A stretch of 64,000 nucleotides of DNA from Amycolatopsis roodepoortensis (GCF_014873915.1 NZ_JADBEJ010000001.1:1364001-1428000), one strand, 5' to 3'. Positions 1-8,583 are shown, numbered from the stretch's first letter. Numbers and translations: made by a program. The notes: a model not told the origin generated them from the letters alone.

Positions 1-1
1 C

Positions 2-166
2 GGCGCGACGTTCGGCGGTTTCAACGCGGGGCTGGTGTCGCTCGGGGTGAACCTGGCCGTGGTGGCGATCTGGAGCCTGGCGGCGCCGGACAAAGCGCGG
101 ACCCCGGTGGCGAAGTCGGCCGACAGCGCTCCAGACCCGGAGGCGGTTCCGTCGCTCAGCCGGTGA
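2..166 (+). CDS. C-terminal end of a membrane transport protein (5' end outside window)
   Basis: The last 54 codons of a gene that begins before the window, ending in TGA. The visible part starts with a Gly/Ala-rich hydrophobic stretch that looks like a final transmembrane helix (GLVSLGVNLAVVAIWSLAAP) followed by a polar, Pro/Ala/Asp-rich cytoplasmic tail. This is the usual look of the end of sodium:solute symporter (SSS) family or similar permeases, but no family-specific motif is in view, so the family is a guess. No terminator hairpin follows directly; a tandem repeat begins about 15 bp downstream. Confidence 0.55.
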   Translation, partial: GATFGGFNAGLVSLGVNLAVVAIWSLAAPDKARTPVAKSADSAPDPEAVPSLSR

Positions 167-180
167 CACGAGCGATCACG

Positions 181-282
181 CGTGATTGAACGCGTAACTC
201 GCGTGCTTGAAGGCGTAACTCGCGTGATCAGAGGCGTAACTCGCGTGATTGAAGGCGTAACTCTCGTGATACGGCTAACTCG
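181..282. repeat. 21-bp tandem repeat, about 4.9 units
   Basis: Four consecutive 21-bp units start at 181, 202, 223 and 244, and a shorter, diverged fifth runs 265-282. The core of each unit is CGTGATTGAAGGCGTAACT, with one to four substitutions per unit. It lies between the convergent ends of the transporter and the pyruvyltransferase-like gene, and its right end overlaps the last codons of the latter. Half-site similarity between ACGCGTGA and TCACGCG-like segments means neighbouring units can also pair with each other weakly. Confidence 0.85.
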
Positions 283-1504
283 ACCGGGTCCGCCACGACC
301 GCAGGGCGAGACGCCGCGCGGGCGGAGGTGCCGAGGCTTCTTCGGGCGCCTGCTCACCGTAGACCGCCTTCGCGACCGAGAGTTTCAGCTCGCGGCACCG
401 CCGGACGACGTGGGGCGGGAAGCCGGTACCGGTCGGCCGGTCCGGTGTCCCGCCCGTCTCGGCGTCGAACGACGTCCAGCCCGAGCCGAGGTCGATCAGG
501 CTGCGGTGTTTGGTCGTGTAGTACCCGCGCGTCACGCTCATCGCGAGGCCGGTCGCGCCCGCCGCCGCGGCGACGAGGTGCAGGTGGTACCGGCTGGAGA
601 TCCAGGTCTGCCCTGGCGCCATCGGCGGGCCGTGGCGCCAGATGTCGCGGAACGGATGGAATTCCGCGCCGGCGAGTTCGTGCTCCAACAGCGCCGGAAC
701 GGCGCGGTCGACCCGGGGGATCCCCTCGACGACGGCGAGCTGCTCGGGGTGGATCTCCCACGCCCGCACCAGACCCAGCACCTGGGCGGCCAGTACGGAC
801 GGCTCGAACGCACCGATGTCGGACTGTACGCAGAGGACGAATTCGCGCGCCTGCGCGGCGGCCCTGGGCTCGGGCGGTTCCAGGAAGACGTCGTCGCAAG
901 TCCGGGCGACCCCGGGAAGCAGTTCCGCCGACGGATCGTCGCGGACGTCGACGACGTCGAACCGGTCGGTGAGCGACCGGAGCAGGTCGGTGGCGCCGGA
1001 CGGGAACGGCGTCAGGCCCTGCCCGGTCATGGCCGTGCGGGCACCCGATCGCCGAGCGGCGGCCGCGGCGCCCGCGATCAGCCCGATATGCCGTGGCCAC
1101 AACGCGTTGAGGTAGCCACCGCCGATCAGGTGCACCACGTCGGTCCGGCCGAGGAGGTCGATACCGGCGTCCCAGCGCGGCGCGAGCCCGGGGTCGTCCA
1201 CCGCCGACTGCACCCAGCGCGCCACTTCCCACGGATCGTCCGACGGTGCCTCACCGCACAGCCGCCACAGCGTGTCCGTGCAGCGGAGCCGCGGATGCAG
1301 CCCGTCCAAGAGCACTCGCGCGGGTCCCGGCGAGTGGGTGTCGAGCCAGACGTCGGCCTCCGGGGCGATCCGCGCCAGATGGCGCAGCCACGTCGCCGCG
1401 ATCAGTTCGTCGCCGTAGTTGGGAAAACCGCTCGGGCCGATCAGATAGTGACAAGCGCGGGTGGGCGGATCGCTCCGCCCACCCGCGCTTCCGTCGAAGG
1501 TCAC
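275..1504 (-). CDS. Polysaccharide pyruvyl transferase-like protein
   Basis: A 409-residue protein. Near the N-terminus it has the family-type segment HYLIGPSGFPNYGDELI, where the G-x-x-N-x-GD pattern is typical of the polysaccharide pyruvyl transferase fold, and further on HLIGGGYLNALWP and a late SSRYHLHLVAAAAG segment matching the conserved R-x-H-x-x-x-x-A region of that family. The family adds pyruvate ketals to cell-surface sugars or acts on related glycans, but the substrate cannot be read here. The only in-frame start is GTG at 1504, which overlaps the stop of the upstream lipoprotein gene (GTGA), suggesting translational coupling. Codons 6 to 18 then lie inside a perfect 17-bp hairpin, which is odd. 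An unrecognised start such as CTG just after the hairpin is the alternative. Confidence 0.7.
   Translation of the reverse strand: MTFDGSAGGRSDPPTRACHYLIGPSGFPNYGDELIAATWLRHLARIAPEADVWLDTHSPGPARVLLDGLHPRLRCTDTLWRLCGEAPSDDPWEVARWVQSAVDDPGLAPRWDAGIDLLGRTDVVHLIGGGYLNALWPRHIGLIAGAAAAARRSGARTAMTGQGLTPFPSGATDLLRSLTDRFDVVDVRDDPSAELLPGVARTCDDVFLEPPEPRAAAQAREFVLCVQSDIGAFEPSVLAAQVLGLVRAWEIHPEQLAVVEGIPRVDRAVPALLEHELAGAEFHPFRDIWRHGPPMAPGQTWISSRYHLHLVAAAAGATGLAMSVTRGYYTTKHRSLIDLGSGWTSFDAETGGTPDRPTGTGFPPHVVRRCRELKLSVAKAVYGEQAPEEASAPPPARRLALRSWRTRSS
1453..1490. terminator. Perfect 17-bp hairpin just downstream of the OmpA-type gene
   Basis: The arms at 1453-1469 and 1474-1490 are exact reverse complements, 17 bp each, GC-rich, with a 4-base loop. 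The hairpin sits 11 bp beyond the stop of the lipoprotein gene on the minus strand, the position of an intrinsic terminator or mRNA-stabilising stem. It also falls inside the predicted first codons of the next gene. No clear U-tract follows, as is normal in actinomycetes. Confidence 0.6.
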
Positions 1505-2049
1505 TGCGCGACGGTGATCTGCGTGTCCAACGCCTGATCGCCCTGCGCCTTCTCGTTGCCGGTCGCTTCGGTCTTGACGCGATCCTTGGCCACGCCCGCG
1601 GCTTCCAGCGCGGCGGTGATCGCCTCGGCGCGCTTTTCCGACAGCGCCTTGGACTTTTCCGCGTCGGGGTAACCCGCATGGGTGGCGACGGTGATCTTGA
1701 CGTCGTTGCCCTGCATGGCCTTGGCGATCTCGCCGAGTGCCGTCTTGCTCTTTTCGGTCAGTTCGGCGCTTTCCGTGGTGAAGGTGATCGGCGACTGCTG
1801 GAGCGCCTGCTGGATCGCGGCGGTCACCTTCTGCGCCGCCTCACCGCCGGCCTGACCCGCGTCTCCGGTGCCCGCTCCCGAAGAAGCCGGGGCGCCGGCG
1901 CCGGAGGACGACGCGGCGGCCGCGCTTGAAGCGGTTCCATTCGCGCCGGATGTCCCAGCCGCACCGTTTTCGCCCTCGGATCCGCACGCGGCGACCAGGC
2001 CGGCCACGATCGCGACGCCCGTTACCGTCCGGGCAATTTTCCTGCGCAT
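1501..2049 (-). CDS. OmpA/MotB-domain lipoprotein
   Basis: A 182-residue lipoprotein. The start chosen is ATG at 2049, preceded by AGGGAG; an upstream in-frame start at 2106 lacks a comparable site. The N-terminus MRRKIARTV is followed by a hydrophobic stretch and a lipobox ending VAAC, so Cys is the predicted lipidated residue. A low-complexity Ala/Ser/Gly linker of about 50 residues follows. The C-terminal half (from about residue 85) has the OmpA-like pattern ITFTTESAELTEKSK...LGEIAKAM...VKITVATHAGYPD...ALSEKRAEAITAAL, where the usual GHTD is replaced by ATHAGY. OmpA-like domains bind peptidoglycan, so a membrane-anchored, wall-contacting role is likely. It is followed by a hairpin and the coupled pyruvyltransferase-like gene. 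Confidence 0.75.
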   Translation of the reverse strand: MRRKIARTVTGVAIVAGLVAACGSEGENGAAGTSGANGTASSAAAASSSGAGAPASSGAGTGDAGQAGGEAAQKVTAAIQQALQQSPITFTTESAELTEKSKTALGEIAKAMQGNDVKITVATHAGYPDAEKSKALSEKRAEAITAALEAAGVAKDRVKTEATGNEKAQGDQALDTQITVAQ

Positions 2050-2436
2050 GAAGTTCGAACTCCCTTTGGCCGTGTCCGCTTTGGCTGACCCCAGGGATAC
2101 GAACACGAACGGGCTAAACGCGCCAACCGTGATCGTGTGTGACTGACCTCGGCCGTGTCGTGGGCATGGTGTAGAGAAATCGCGTCGACCAGGAAACCTT
2201 TTGTCGTGACGGACTCACAGATCGCACTCGTATGGCCGCGAACGGTCGGCAAGTCCACCCGAGTGAGCGACCACCCCTGCCGTCCCCGCGTCTTGCTCGT
2301 CGAGGTTTTCCCTTACTGGAAAGGAGAACTCTCCGACTCACCCATCCGTCGCGTTCGAGTTGCCGCACCCGGCGAATGGACTTTGATGGAGGTATGCGCC
2401 GGTCTTCGGCGTATTCGAACCAGGTGAGGAGTTCTC
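2050..2436. other. Divergent intergenic region, 387 bp, no gene seen
   Basis: The gap lies between two genes reading outward. Several short open frames cross it but none has codon usage or a ribosome binding site that would support a gene. It must hold promoters for both neighbours. An A/T-enriched patch around 2305-2335, close before the rightward gene, is the most promoter-like part, but I cannot assign defined -35 and -10 boxes. Confidence 0.5.
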
Positions 2437-2790
2437 GTGGGTATCGACTTCGAAGGCATGAAGGACAAGGTGAGCGGGGAGCACGTCGACAAGGCCGCCG
2501 ATTTCGCGAAGTCCCGCTTCGGTGAACACTCCGACAAGATCGACTCGGCCGCCGACAAGGCCAAGGGTTTCCTCGGCGAGTCCGGTGGCGAACAGCAGAA
2601 CGAAGGACAACAGCAGGGCGGCGGTTTCGGTAACGACGCACCCGGCGGCCAGGGTGGCAACGAGTACGGCGGCGACCAGGGACAGCGCGCCGACTTCGGT
2701 GGCGACCAGGGCAATGAATACGGCGGCGACCAAGGGCAGCGCGCCGAGTTCGGCGGGAACAGTGGTGAAGAGGGTGGCTACGGCCGCTGA
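2437..2790 (+). CDS. MT0933/Rv0909-like antitoxin-family protein with Gly-rich repeat tail
   Basis: A 117-residue protein with a GTG start behind GTGAGGA. The N-terminal 45 residues (MGIDFEGMKDKVSGEHVDKAADFAKSRFG..., then HSDKIDSAADKAKGFLG) match the pattern of the MT0933-like antitoxin family, where two short amphipathic helices carry D-K-A-x-D repeats and a KIDxAxDKAKxFLG segment. The rest is a hydrophilic Gly/Gln/Asp tail with an internal repeat, GGDQGQRA(D/E)FGG occurring twice with GGDQGNEYGG between. No toxin gene is adjacent, so the antitoxin label rests on the family name only; many actinobacterial members are abundant, stress-associated small proteins. The next gene is convergent. 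Confidence 0.65.
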   Translation: MGIDFEGMKDKVSGEHVDKAADFAKSRFGEHSDKIDSAADKAKGFLGESGGEQQNEGQQQGGGFGNDAPGGQGGNEYGGDQGQRADFGGDQGNEYGGDQGQRAEFGGNSGEEGGYGR

Positions 2791-2825
2791 GCCACCCGCG
2801 GCTCAGGGAAGGGAACCGGCGGCGT

Positions 2826-4514
2826 TCAGCGCCGGGAGAGCAGTTCGAGGACGTCCCGGAACGGCGCGTACCCGGACGTGACCGAGGTGTCGAGAACCCG
2901 GGAGCGGCGGTAGAAGGGACTCAGGTCGAGCCCCACGCCGATCCCGCTGATCTCGACGCTGTTCTCCTCTCGCAGCACCGTTTCCCGCAGATGCTCGTCC
3001 AGGTAGTGCGGATCGTTCGCGAGGCTCGTCGCGCCGTCCATGGGGCTGCCGTCGGAGAGGACGAGCAGGATCCGGCGTGCCTCCGTTCGCGCGCGCATCC
3101 GGCCGCAGGCCCAGGCGACCGCCTCGCCGTCGATCCCTTCCCGGAACAGATCGGCCTTCAGCAGCGCCGCGAGGTCCGGGCGCGCCCGGCGCCACGGGGT
3201 TTCGGCGTCCTTGAACACGAGGTGCAGGCGTTCGTTGAGCCTGCCGGGATGGCGCGGCCGTCCCGCTCGCCTCCACTCCCGCCCGGGTCCGCCGCCGTTC
3301 CAGGCGCCGGTCGTGAAGCCGAGTACCTCGCAGGTGGCGCCGGCGAGTTCGATCGACCGCGCGAAGAGGTCGGCCAGCGCGGCGACGGGTTCGGCGTGCG
3401 CGGTCATCGAACCCGAACAGTCGATCAGGAACGTCACGAGGGTGTCCGCCACCGGCTCGATCCGTTCGGTGCGGAAGATCCGGCGTTCGGTGGGGGAGCT
3501 GATCAGCTGCGCCAGGGTGCGGCCGTCGAGCTGACCTTCCTCCTGGCCGCCGTCCCAGCCGTCGCGCGCGGGCTCGGCCAGCACCGCCTTGAGGTCGCGA
3601 GCCAGCCGTCCCGGGCCGACGCCCTGCCTGGCGACCCGCCGGTCGAGCCGTTCGCGGAGTTCCGCCAGCAGCGCGGGGCGCACCAGGTCCGACGCCCGTC
3701 GTTCGCGGTCGTACGCGGTGGTGAAAACCCGGTACGCCGCACCGGATTCGCCCAAGGTCCGGCTGGTACCGGCGGTCGCGGTGGGAATCTGTTCGCCGTG
3801 GCTCGCGTCGAAGTCGATCACGAGACTGAACCGCGGGTCGGTGGGATCGCCCTCGTCCTCGGCGTTCTGTTCGGTCCCGGCGAGCAGGCCGCCGGTCGTC
3901 CGGGCGATCGCCAGCGCGTGTTCGGCGAACGCCTTCTGGTCCGTCCGGTGCCGCCGCAGCCCGGCGAGGTCGTGGCCGAGGGAAGGCGCCAGCGCGAACC
4001 TGGTCGCCTCGATGAGGTCCTCGGTCTCCTCGACCACCGGTTCGCCGGTGATCCGCGACCGGCAGATCTGCGCGACCGTGTACAGCAGCAAACCGCGTGC
4101 GGTCTCGGTCAGGCCGGAGCGGTGGAATTCCAGTGACCAGCGCAGATGACGGAGGCGTAGGTTCCGCCGCATTCCCGGCAGGTCCGCGGGCGGGAGCGAC
4201 TCGACGCGGAACTGTTCCAGGAGTTCGAAAATCCCGCGTTCGGCCGGGTCTCGCGGGCATAGGCTCCGGTGCAGGGCGGCGTCGGAGGACGTCAGGCGCA
4301 GCGCCATCCCGTCCGCGATCCCGCGAACCGACAGCAGATCGTCGTCGGCAGCGTGACGGAGATGCGGGGCGTGCAGGGGTAGTGGTTCGCGGCCGCGATG
4401 CAAGCGCCGTGCCCGGAAGTGGAGCGCCGGATCGCCGGTGAGCGCCCGGACCGCGGCCGCGCACAGCTCCTCGACCTGGTTGCGGCGCCGGGTTTCCGCC
4501 TGCCCCGTGGTCAT
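2826..4514 (-). CDS. cobT: CobT-like cobaltochelatase subunit, VWA domain
   Basis: A 562-residue protein; family members are usually 560 to 640. The ATG start at 4514 overlaps the stop of the upstream ATPase (ATGA). The N-terminal half follows the CobT pattern ([14 protein letters not shown]..., [30 protein letters not shown]). The C-terminal third is a von Willebrand A domain with a complete MIDAS first motif DCSGS (Asp365), followed by [33 protein letters not shown] and [12 protein letters not shown]. In aerobic B12 synthesis CobT and the AAA+ protein CobS form a chaperone-like complex that works with CobN to insert cobalt into hydrogenobyrinate diamide. CobN is not in this window, and the neighbours are a regulator and taurine genes, so whether this pair serves B12 synthesis or another metal-loading step is open. 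Confidence 0.85.
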   Translation of the reverse strand: MTTGQAETRRRNQVEELCAAAVRALTGDPALHFRARRLHRGREPLPLHAPHLRHAADDDLLSVRGIADGMALRLTSSDAALHRSLCPRDPAERGIFELLEQFRVESLPPADLPGMRRNLRLRHLRWSLEFHRSGLTETARGLLLYTVAQICRSRITGEPVVEETEDLIEATRFALAPSLGHDLAGLRRHRTDQKAFAEHALAIARTTGGLLAGTEQNAEDEGDPTDPRFSLVIDFDASHGEQIPTATAGTSRTLGESGAAYRVFTTAYDRERRASDLVRPALLAELRERLDRRVARQGVGPGRLARDLKAVLAEPARDGWDGGQEEGQLDGRTLAQLISSPTERRIFRTERIEPVADTLVTFLIDCSGSMTAHAEPVAALADLFARSIELAGATCEVLGFTTGAWNGGGPGREWRRAGRPRHPGRLNERLHLVFKDAETPWRRARPDLAALLKADLFREGIDGEAVAWACGRMRARTEARRILLVLSDGSPMDGATSLANDPHYLDEHLRETVLREENSVEISGIGVGLDLSPFYRRSRVLDTSVTSGYAPFRDVLELLSRR

Positions 4515-5443
4515 GCCGAGAGCAGGTGGAGCTCGTCGTCGAAGCAGCGCTGGAAGTATTCCGCCACCAGGTCCCGCTCGGCTTCGTCGCATTTGTTCAC
4601 GAAGGACAGCCGGAACGCCGTCGCCGGATCACCGAAGATCTCGATGTTCTCCGCCCAGGTGATCACGGTGCGCGGGGACATCAGGGTGGACAGGTCACCG
4701 GCCTGGAAACCCTTGCGGGTCAAGGCGGCCACCGCGACCAGCGACGCCGCCAGCGACTCGGAGACGCCGGGGACCCGCGCCCGCACGATCGCGATCTCCT
4801 CGGCGGCGGGCAGGTAGTTCAGCGACACGACGATGTTCCAGCGGTCGATCTGCGCGTGGTTCAGCCGCTGCGCGCCGTGGTAGAGCCCGTTGAGGTTGCC
4901 GAGCCCGACCGTGTTGGCGGTGGCGAAGAGCCGGAAGGACGGATGCGGCCGCAGGACGCGGTTCTGATCGGTGAGGGTGAACTTGCCGTCCCGTTCGAGC
5001 ACGCGCTGGAGCACGAACATGACTTCCGGGCGGCCGGCGTCGTACTCGTCGAGCACCAGTGCGACCGGCCGCTGCAGCGCCCACGGGAGGATTCCCTCCT
5101 GGAACTCGGTGACCTGCTTGCCTTCGCGCAGCACGACGGCGTCGCGGCCGACGAGGTCGAGGCGGTTGAGGTGACCGTCCAGGTTGACGCGCACGCACGG
5201 CCAGTTGAGCCGCGCGGCGACCTGCTCGATATGGGTCGATTTCCCGGTGCCGTGCAGGCCCTGCACCAGCACCCGGCGGTCGCGGGTGAAACCGGCGAGC
5301 AGGGCCAGCGTCACGTCCGGGTTGAAGCGGTACGCCTCGTCGATCTCGGGGACGTGCTCGCCGCGCTCGCGGAACGCGCCGACGACGAGATCCGAATCGA
5401 TGCCGAAGACTTCGCGTACCGGGAGCCGTAGCTCGGGGACCAT
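4511..5443 (-). CDS. cobS: CobS-like AAA+ ATPase of the cobaltochelatase type
   Basis: A 310-residue MoxR/CobS-type AAA+ protein with ATG start and AAGGAG overlapping the end of the upstream iclR gene. Walker A is GLHGTGKST (residues 62-70), Walker B VLDEYD (Asp133, Glu134). A sensor segment [14 protein letters not shown] and the [18 protein letters not shown] loop are close to those of bacterial CobS. The C-terminal part includes [15 protein letters not shown]. It is predicted to form a hexameric ring that works with the VWA partner encoded directly downstream, using ATP to remodel a chelatase or another metalloenzyme. The order iclR-cobS-cobT on one strand, with gaps of 9 bp and a 4-bp overlap, argues for one transcript. 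Confidence 0.88.
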   Translation of the reverse strand: MVPELRLPVREVFGIDSDLVVGAFRERGEHVPEIDEAYRFNPDVTLALLAGFTRDRRVLVQGLHGTGKSTHIEQVAARLNWPCVRVNLDGHLNRLDLVGRDAVVLREGKQVTEFQEGILPWALQRPVALVLDEYDAGRPEVMFVLQRVLERDGKFTLTDQNRVLRPHPSFRLFATANTVGLGNLNGLYHGAQRLNHAQIDRWNIVVSLNYLPAAEEIAIVRARVPGVSESLAASLVAVAALTRKGFQAGDLSTLMSPRTVITWAENIEIFGDPATAFRLSFVNKCDEAERDLVAEYFQRCFDDELHLLSA

Positions 5444-5452
5444 GAGAACTCC

Positions 5453-6253
5453 TTACGACGGAACACTTTCCGGTTCGGACCCGCCCTCGGCGTCGACGCG
5501 GCTGATCGCTTCGGCCGCGCGCTGCAACGCGGGGAGTGTCTGCAGCGCCTTGTCCGGCGTCAGCCGCATTACGGGCGCCTGCACGGCGACGCAGAGGTTG
5601 GCGCGCCCCGGCACGAGGACCGCGACGCACACCAAGCCGGGCAGGAACTCTTCGTCGTCGAGCGCGAACCCGTCGCGGCGGATGCGGGTGAACTCGGCTT
5701 CGAGCGCGTCGAGGTCGGTGAGGGTCTTGTTCGTGTACTGCTTGAGCGGCGCGTGCGCGAGCAGCTTCCGCCGCTGCGACGGGCTCATCTGCGCGAGGAT
5801 CATCTTGCCGCTGGCCGAACAGTGGATCGGCACGCGCGAGCCGGGCCGGAGGTAGAACCGCAGCGGTTCCGGCGTCTCCACCCGGTCGAGGTACACGATC
5901 TCGTTGCCCGACAACGTGGTCACGTTGCAGCTCTCGCCGAGTTCGTCGACGAGGTGGCGCAGGACGGCGTGCCGGGCGCCGTGGTGGGTCGCGTTGAGGA
6001 GCAGGTTCTCCGCGAGCCGTCGCAGCCGGTGGCCGGTGCCGTAGTGGCGGCCGTCGGCCTGGCGGACCAGCAGGCCGGCCCCTTCGAGCTGCTGCAGCAT
6101 GCGGTGCAGCGTCGGTTTCGGCAGGCCGGTCTCCTCGACGAGCCCCTGCAGGGAGACCAGCTGGTCCTTGGCGGCGATCAGCTCGAGCAGGGAGAACAGC
6201 CGCATGGTCGGCGTGTCCCCGTTGATCGGATCGGGTTCGCGAAGCAGCTCCAT
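5453..6253 (-). CDS. IclR-family transcriptional regulator, divergent from xsc
   Basis: A 266-residue IclR protein with an N-terminal winged helix-turn-helix (RLFSLLELIAAKDQLVSLQGLVEETGLPKPTLHRMLQQLEGAGLL, residues 18-62) and a C-terminal effector domain with the family-typical IHCSASGKMILAQMSP and DDEEFLPGLVCVAVLVPG. The ATG start is at 6253. It is transcribed away from xsc and shares its upstream region, the usual arrangement for a local regulator of sulfonate or aromatic degradation genes. I infer it controls xsc-tpa-pta and its own operon with cobS-cobT; the effector might be taurine or sulfoacetaldehyde, which is not visible in the sequence. Confidence 0.85.
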   Translation of the reverse strand: MELLREPDPINGDTPTMRLFSLLELIAAKDQLVSLQGLVEETGLPKPTLHRMLQQLEGAGLLVRQADGRHYGTGHRLRRLAENLLLNATHHGARHAVLRHLVDELGESCNVTTLSGNEIVYLDRVETPEPLRFYLRPGSRVPIHCSASGKMILAQMSPSQRRKLLAHAPLKQYTNKTLTDLDALEAEFTRIRRDGFALDDEEFLPGLVCVAVLVPGRANLCVAVQAPVMRLTPDKALQTLPALQRAAEAISRVDAEGGSEPESVPS

Positions 6254-6254
6254 G

Positions 6255-6350
6255 TTTCGAAAAGTAGCACACAGCGTCTCGGTTTCCAGAATCCGACGTT
6301 GACGCTCGCCGATCCGCGTCCTATCGTCGGCCGCATCCTGATTTCAGGAA
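6255..6350. promoter_or_regulatory. Shared iclR/xsc control region with three TTTC..GAA boxes
   Basis: Three similar short elements lie in the 143-bp divergent gap: TTTCGAAA (6255-6262, perfect palindrome), TTTCCAGAA (6283-6291) and TTTCAGGAA (6342-6350). IclR-family operators are often short A/T-flanked palindromes of the TTTC..GAAA kind, so these are candidates. The first abuts the iclR start codon, which would suit autorepression. The xsc ribosome binding site GAAGGAG follows at about 6384. Confidence 0.4.
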
Positions 6351-6396
6351 CGCCACGTATCGTTTTTTGTAAATCTGCCTGTCGAAGGAGCGGAAC

Positions 6397-8205
6397 ATGA
6401 CGGAACGGAAGACGGGTGACGGCCGCGTGGTCGTCAGCGGCCGGAAGAAGATGACCCCGTCCGAGGCCTTCGTCGAGACGCTCGTGGCGAACGGCGTCAC
6501 CGACATCTTCGGCATCATGGGGTCGGCGTTCATGGACGCGATGGACATCTTCGCGCCGGCCGGCATCCGCCTGGTACCGGTCGTCCACGAACAGGGCGCC
6601 GGGCACATGGCCGACGGGTACGCCCGGGTGAGCGGCAGGCACGGCGTCGTCATCGGGCAGAACGGTCCCGGGATCAGCAACTGCGTCACCGCGATCGCCG
6701 CCGCCTACTGGGCGCACAGCCCGGTCGTCATCGTGACGCCGGAAGCGGGCACGATGGGCACCGGCCTCGGCGGTTTCCAGGAGGCCAACCAGCTGCCGAT
6801 GTTCCAGGAGTTCACCAAGTACCAGGGGCACGTCAACAACCCGAAACGGATGGCCGAGTACACCGGCCGGTGCTTCGACCGGGCCCACTCCGAGCTCGGC
6901 CCGACGCAGCTCAACATCCCGCGCGACTTCTTCTACGGCGAGATCGAGGCCGAGATCCCGGAGCCCGCCAGGCTCGATCGCGGTCCCGGCGGCGAGCGGA
7001 GCCTCGACGAGGCCGCCGCGCTGCTGGCCACGGCGGAGTTCCCGGTGATCATCTCCGGTGGCGGCGTCGTGATGGCCGACGGCGTCGAGGAGTGCAAGGC
7101 GCTCGCGGAACGTCTCGGCGCGCCGGTGGTGAACAGCTATCTGCACAACGACTCGTTCCCGGCGAGTCACCCGCAGTGGTGCGGGCCGCTGGGGTACCAG
7201 GGTTCCAAGGCCGCGATGAAGCTGATCTCGCAGGCGGACGTCGTGATCGCGCTCGGCTCGCGGCTCGGCCCGTTCGGCACCCTGCCGCAGCACGGCATGG
7301 ACTACTGGCCCAAGGACGCGAAGATCATCCAGATCGACGCGGACCACAAGATGCTCGGCCTGGTCAAGAAGATCACCGTCGGCATCTGCGGCGACGCCAA
7401 GGACGCGGCGGTCGCGCTGACCAAGCGCCTCGCGGACAGGACGTTGGCCTGTGACTCCACAAAGGACGCTCGCGCGGCGAAGATCAAGGCGGAGAAGGAC
7501 GCGTGGGAGGCCGAACTCGACGCCTGGACCCACGAGACCGACCCGTTCAGCCTCGACATGATCGCGGAACAGGAGAGCGAGGAGGGCAACTGGCTGCACC
7601 CGCGGGAAGTGTTGCGGGAGCTGGAGAAGGCGATGCCGCCGCGCGTGATGGTGTCGACCGACATCGGCAACATCAACTCGGTCGCGAACAGCTACCTGCG
7701 CTTCGAGGAGCCGCGCAGTTTCTTCGCCCCGATGAGCTTCGGCAACTGCGGGTACGCGCTGCCGACCATCATCGGCGCCAAGGCCGCCGCGCCCGACCGG
7801 CCCGCGATCTCCTACGCCGGCGACGGCGCGTGGGGGATGAGCATGGGCGAGATCATGACCGCCGTCCGCCACGACATCCCGGTCACAGCGGTGGTGTTCC
7901 ACAACCGGCAGTGGGGCGCGGAGAAGAAGAACCAGGTCGACTTCTACAACCGGCGGTTCGTCGCGGGCGAACTGGAGAGCGAGAGCTTCGCGGGGATCGC
8001 GAAGGCGATGGGGGCGGAAGGCATCGTCGTGGAGAAGCTCGACGAGGTCGGTCCCGCCCTGCAGCGCGCCGTCGACGCGCAGATGAACGAGGGCAAGACG
8101 ACCGTCATCGAGATCATGTGCACCCGTGAGCTGGGCGACCCGTTCCGTCGGGACGCGCTCTCCAAGCCGGTGCGGTTCCTGGAGAAGTACAAGGACTACG
8201 TGTAG
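6397..8205 (+). CDS. xsc: Sulfoacetaldehyde acetyltransferase
   Basis: A 602-residue thiamine-diphosphate enzyme matching Xsc in length and sequence throughout. It converts sulfoacetaldehyde plus phosphate to acetyl phosphate and sulfite. Characteristic segments are KMTPSEAFVETLVANGVTDI, the catalytic-Glu region VPVVHEQGAGHMADGYARV, GGFQEANQLPMFQEFTKYQ and the ThDP-binding motif starting YAGDGAWGMSMGEIM and ending with VVFHN. ATG start behind GAAGGAG. It is the first gene of the rightward taurine set and is followed by a very strong hairpin, so tpa downstream may be transcribed partly or wholly on its own. Confidence 0.95.
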   Translation: MTERKTGDGRVVVSGRKKMTPSEAFVETLVANGVTDIFGIMGSAFMDAMDIFAPAGIRLVPVVHEQGAGHMADGYARVSGRHGVVIGQNGPGISNCVTAIAAAYWAHSPVVIVTPEAGTMGTGLGGFQEANQLPMFQEFTKYQGHVNNPKRMAEYTGRCFDRAHSELGPTQLNIPRDFFYGEIEAEIPEPARLDRGPGGERSLDEAAALLATAEFPVIISGGGVVMADGVEECKALAERLGAPVVNSYLHNDSFPASHPQWCGPLGYQGSKAAMKLISQADVVIALGSRLGPFGTLPQHGMDYWPKDAKIIQIDADHKMLGLVKKITVGICGDAKDAAVALTKRLADRTLACDSTKDARAAKIKAEKDAWEAELDAWTHETDPFSLDMIAEQESEEGNWLHPREVLRELEKAMPPRVMVSTDIGNINSVANSYLRFEEPRSFFAPMSFGNCGYALPTIIGAKAAAPDRPAISYAGDGAWGMSMGEIMTAVRHDIPVTAVVFHNRQWGAEKKNQVDFYNRRFVAGELESESFAGIAKAMGAEGIVVEKLDEVGPALQRAVDAQMNEGKTTVIEIMCTRELGDPFRRDALSKPVRFLEKYKDYV

Positions 8206-8216
8206 AGCGGCGTTTT

Positions 8217-8271
8217 GCGCGTGAAGGCCCCCTTCCCTCGGCTCAGCCGAGGGAAGGGGGCCTTCACGCGC
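8217..8271. terminator. 27-bp perfect inverted repeat after xsc
   Basis: The arms 8217-8243 and 8245-8271 are fully complementary. The stem contains runs of C and G (GGCCCCCTTCCCTCGG and its complement) and begins 11 bp after the xsc stop. It would form an extremely stable RNA hairpin and probably terminates or strongly attenuates transcription. A TTTT run sits just before it rather than after it, which suits the opposite strand better. Confidence 0.75.
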
Positions 8272-8288
8272 TTTGGGGTCGGGTGTCG

Positions 8289-8312
8289 ATGAAGGAAGCG
8301 CAATTCCTTCAT
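8289..8312. repeat. Short hairpin ATGAAGGAA / TTCCTTCAT
   Basis: A 9-bp inverted repeat with a 6-base loop, directly after the large xsc hairpin. It resembles the small hairpin repeats common in gaps of this genome. Any role is unknown. Confidence 0.5.
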
Positions 8313-8358
8313 GAACGCCCCGCTGCCGCCCTCGGGCTGGTTGTTGGGGCAGGGGCAC

Positions 8359-8471
8359 GTTGCGAAAGCCACTTTCGCAACCTTCAACGTTGCGAAAGTG
8401 GCTTTCGCAACGCCGATGCGGGCCGGCGTGGGTCTGGCTGGTGGGTGGGTCGCGAAAGCCACTTTCGCGAC
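8359..8471. repeat. Three copies of the 23-bp palindromic intergenic element
   Basis: Copies at 8359-8381, 8389-8411 and 8449-8471. Each has arms GTTGCGAAAG and CTTTCGCAAC (third copy GTCGCGAAAG / CTTTCGCGAC) around a 3-base centre, CCA or TGG. The first two have opposite centres, so the pair also forms a larger inverted repeat. A half copy (GTTGCGAAAG) is at about 8539. They fill the xsc-tpa gap together with the terminator hairpin. Confidence 0.9.
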
Positions 8472-8583
8472 ATGGGCACCCCGGCCAACTGGACCCATCG
8501 ATCGCCGCCGCTCTGGTGCTGGGCCGGTGCCAGCCGGGTTGCGAAAGTCAGAGCACAGACTCGTGTCTCGAAGGAGGTCTCCG

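Noticed and set aside
181..282. CRISPR array
   Set aside because: Units are directly adjacent 21-bp tandem copies without unique spacers, and no cas genes are near.
182..1537. Long plus-strand open frame opposite the pyruvyltransferase-like gene
   Set aside because: Its protein is Arg/Gly/Pro-rich shadow sequence, starts inside the tandem repeat, and the minus-strand frame carries recognisable motifs.
8311..8583. N-terminal extension of the aminotransferase through the repeats
   Set aside because: The extra residues only translate the palindromes (KATFAT, KVAFAT); a strong AAGGAGG and GTG at 8584 mark the real start.
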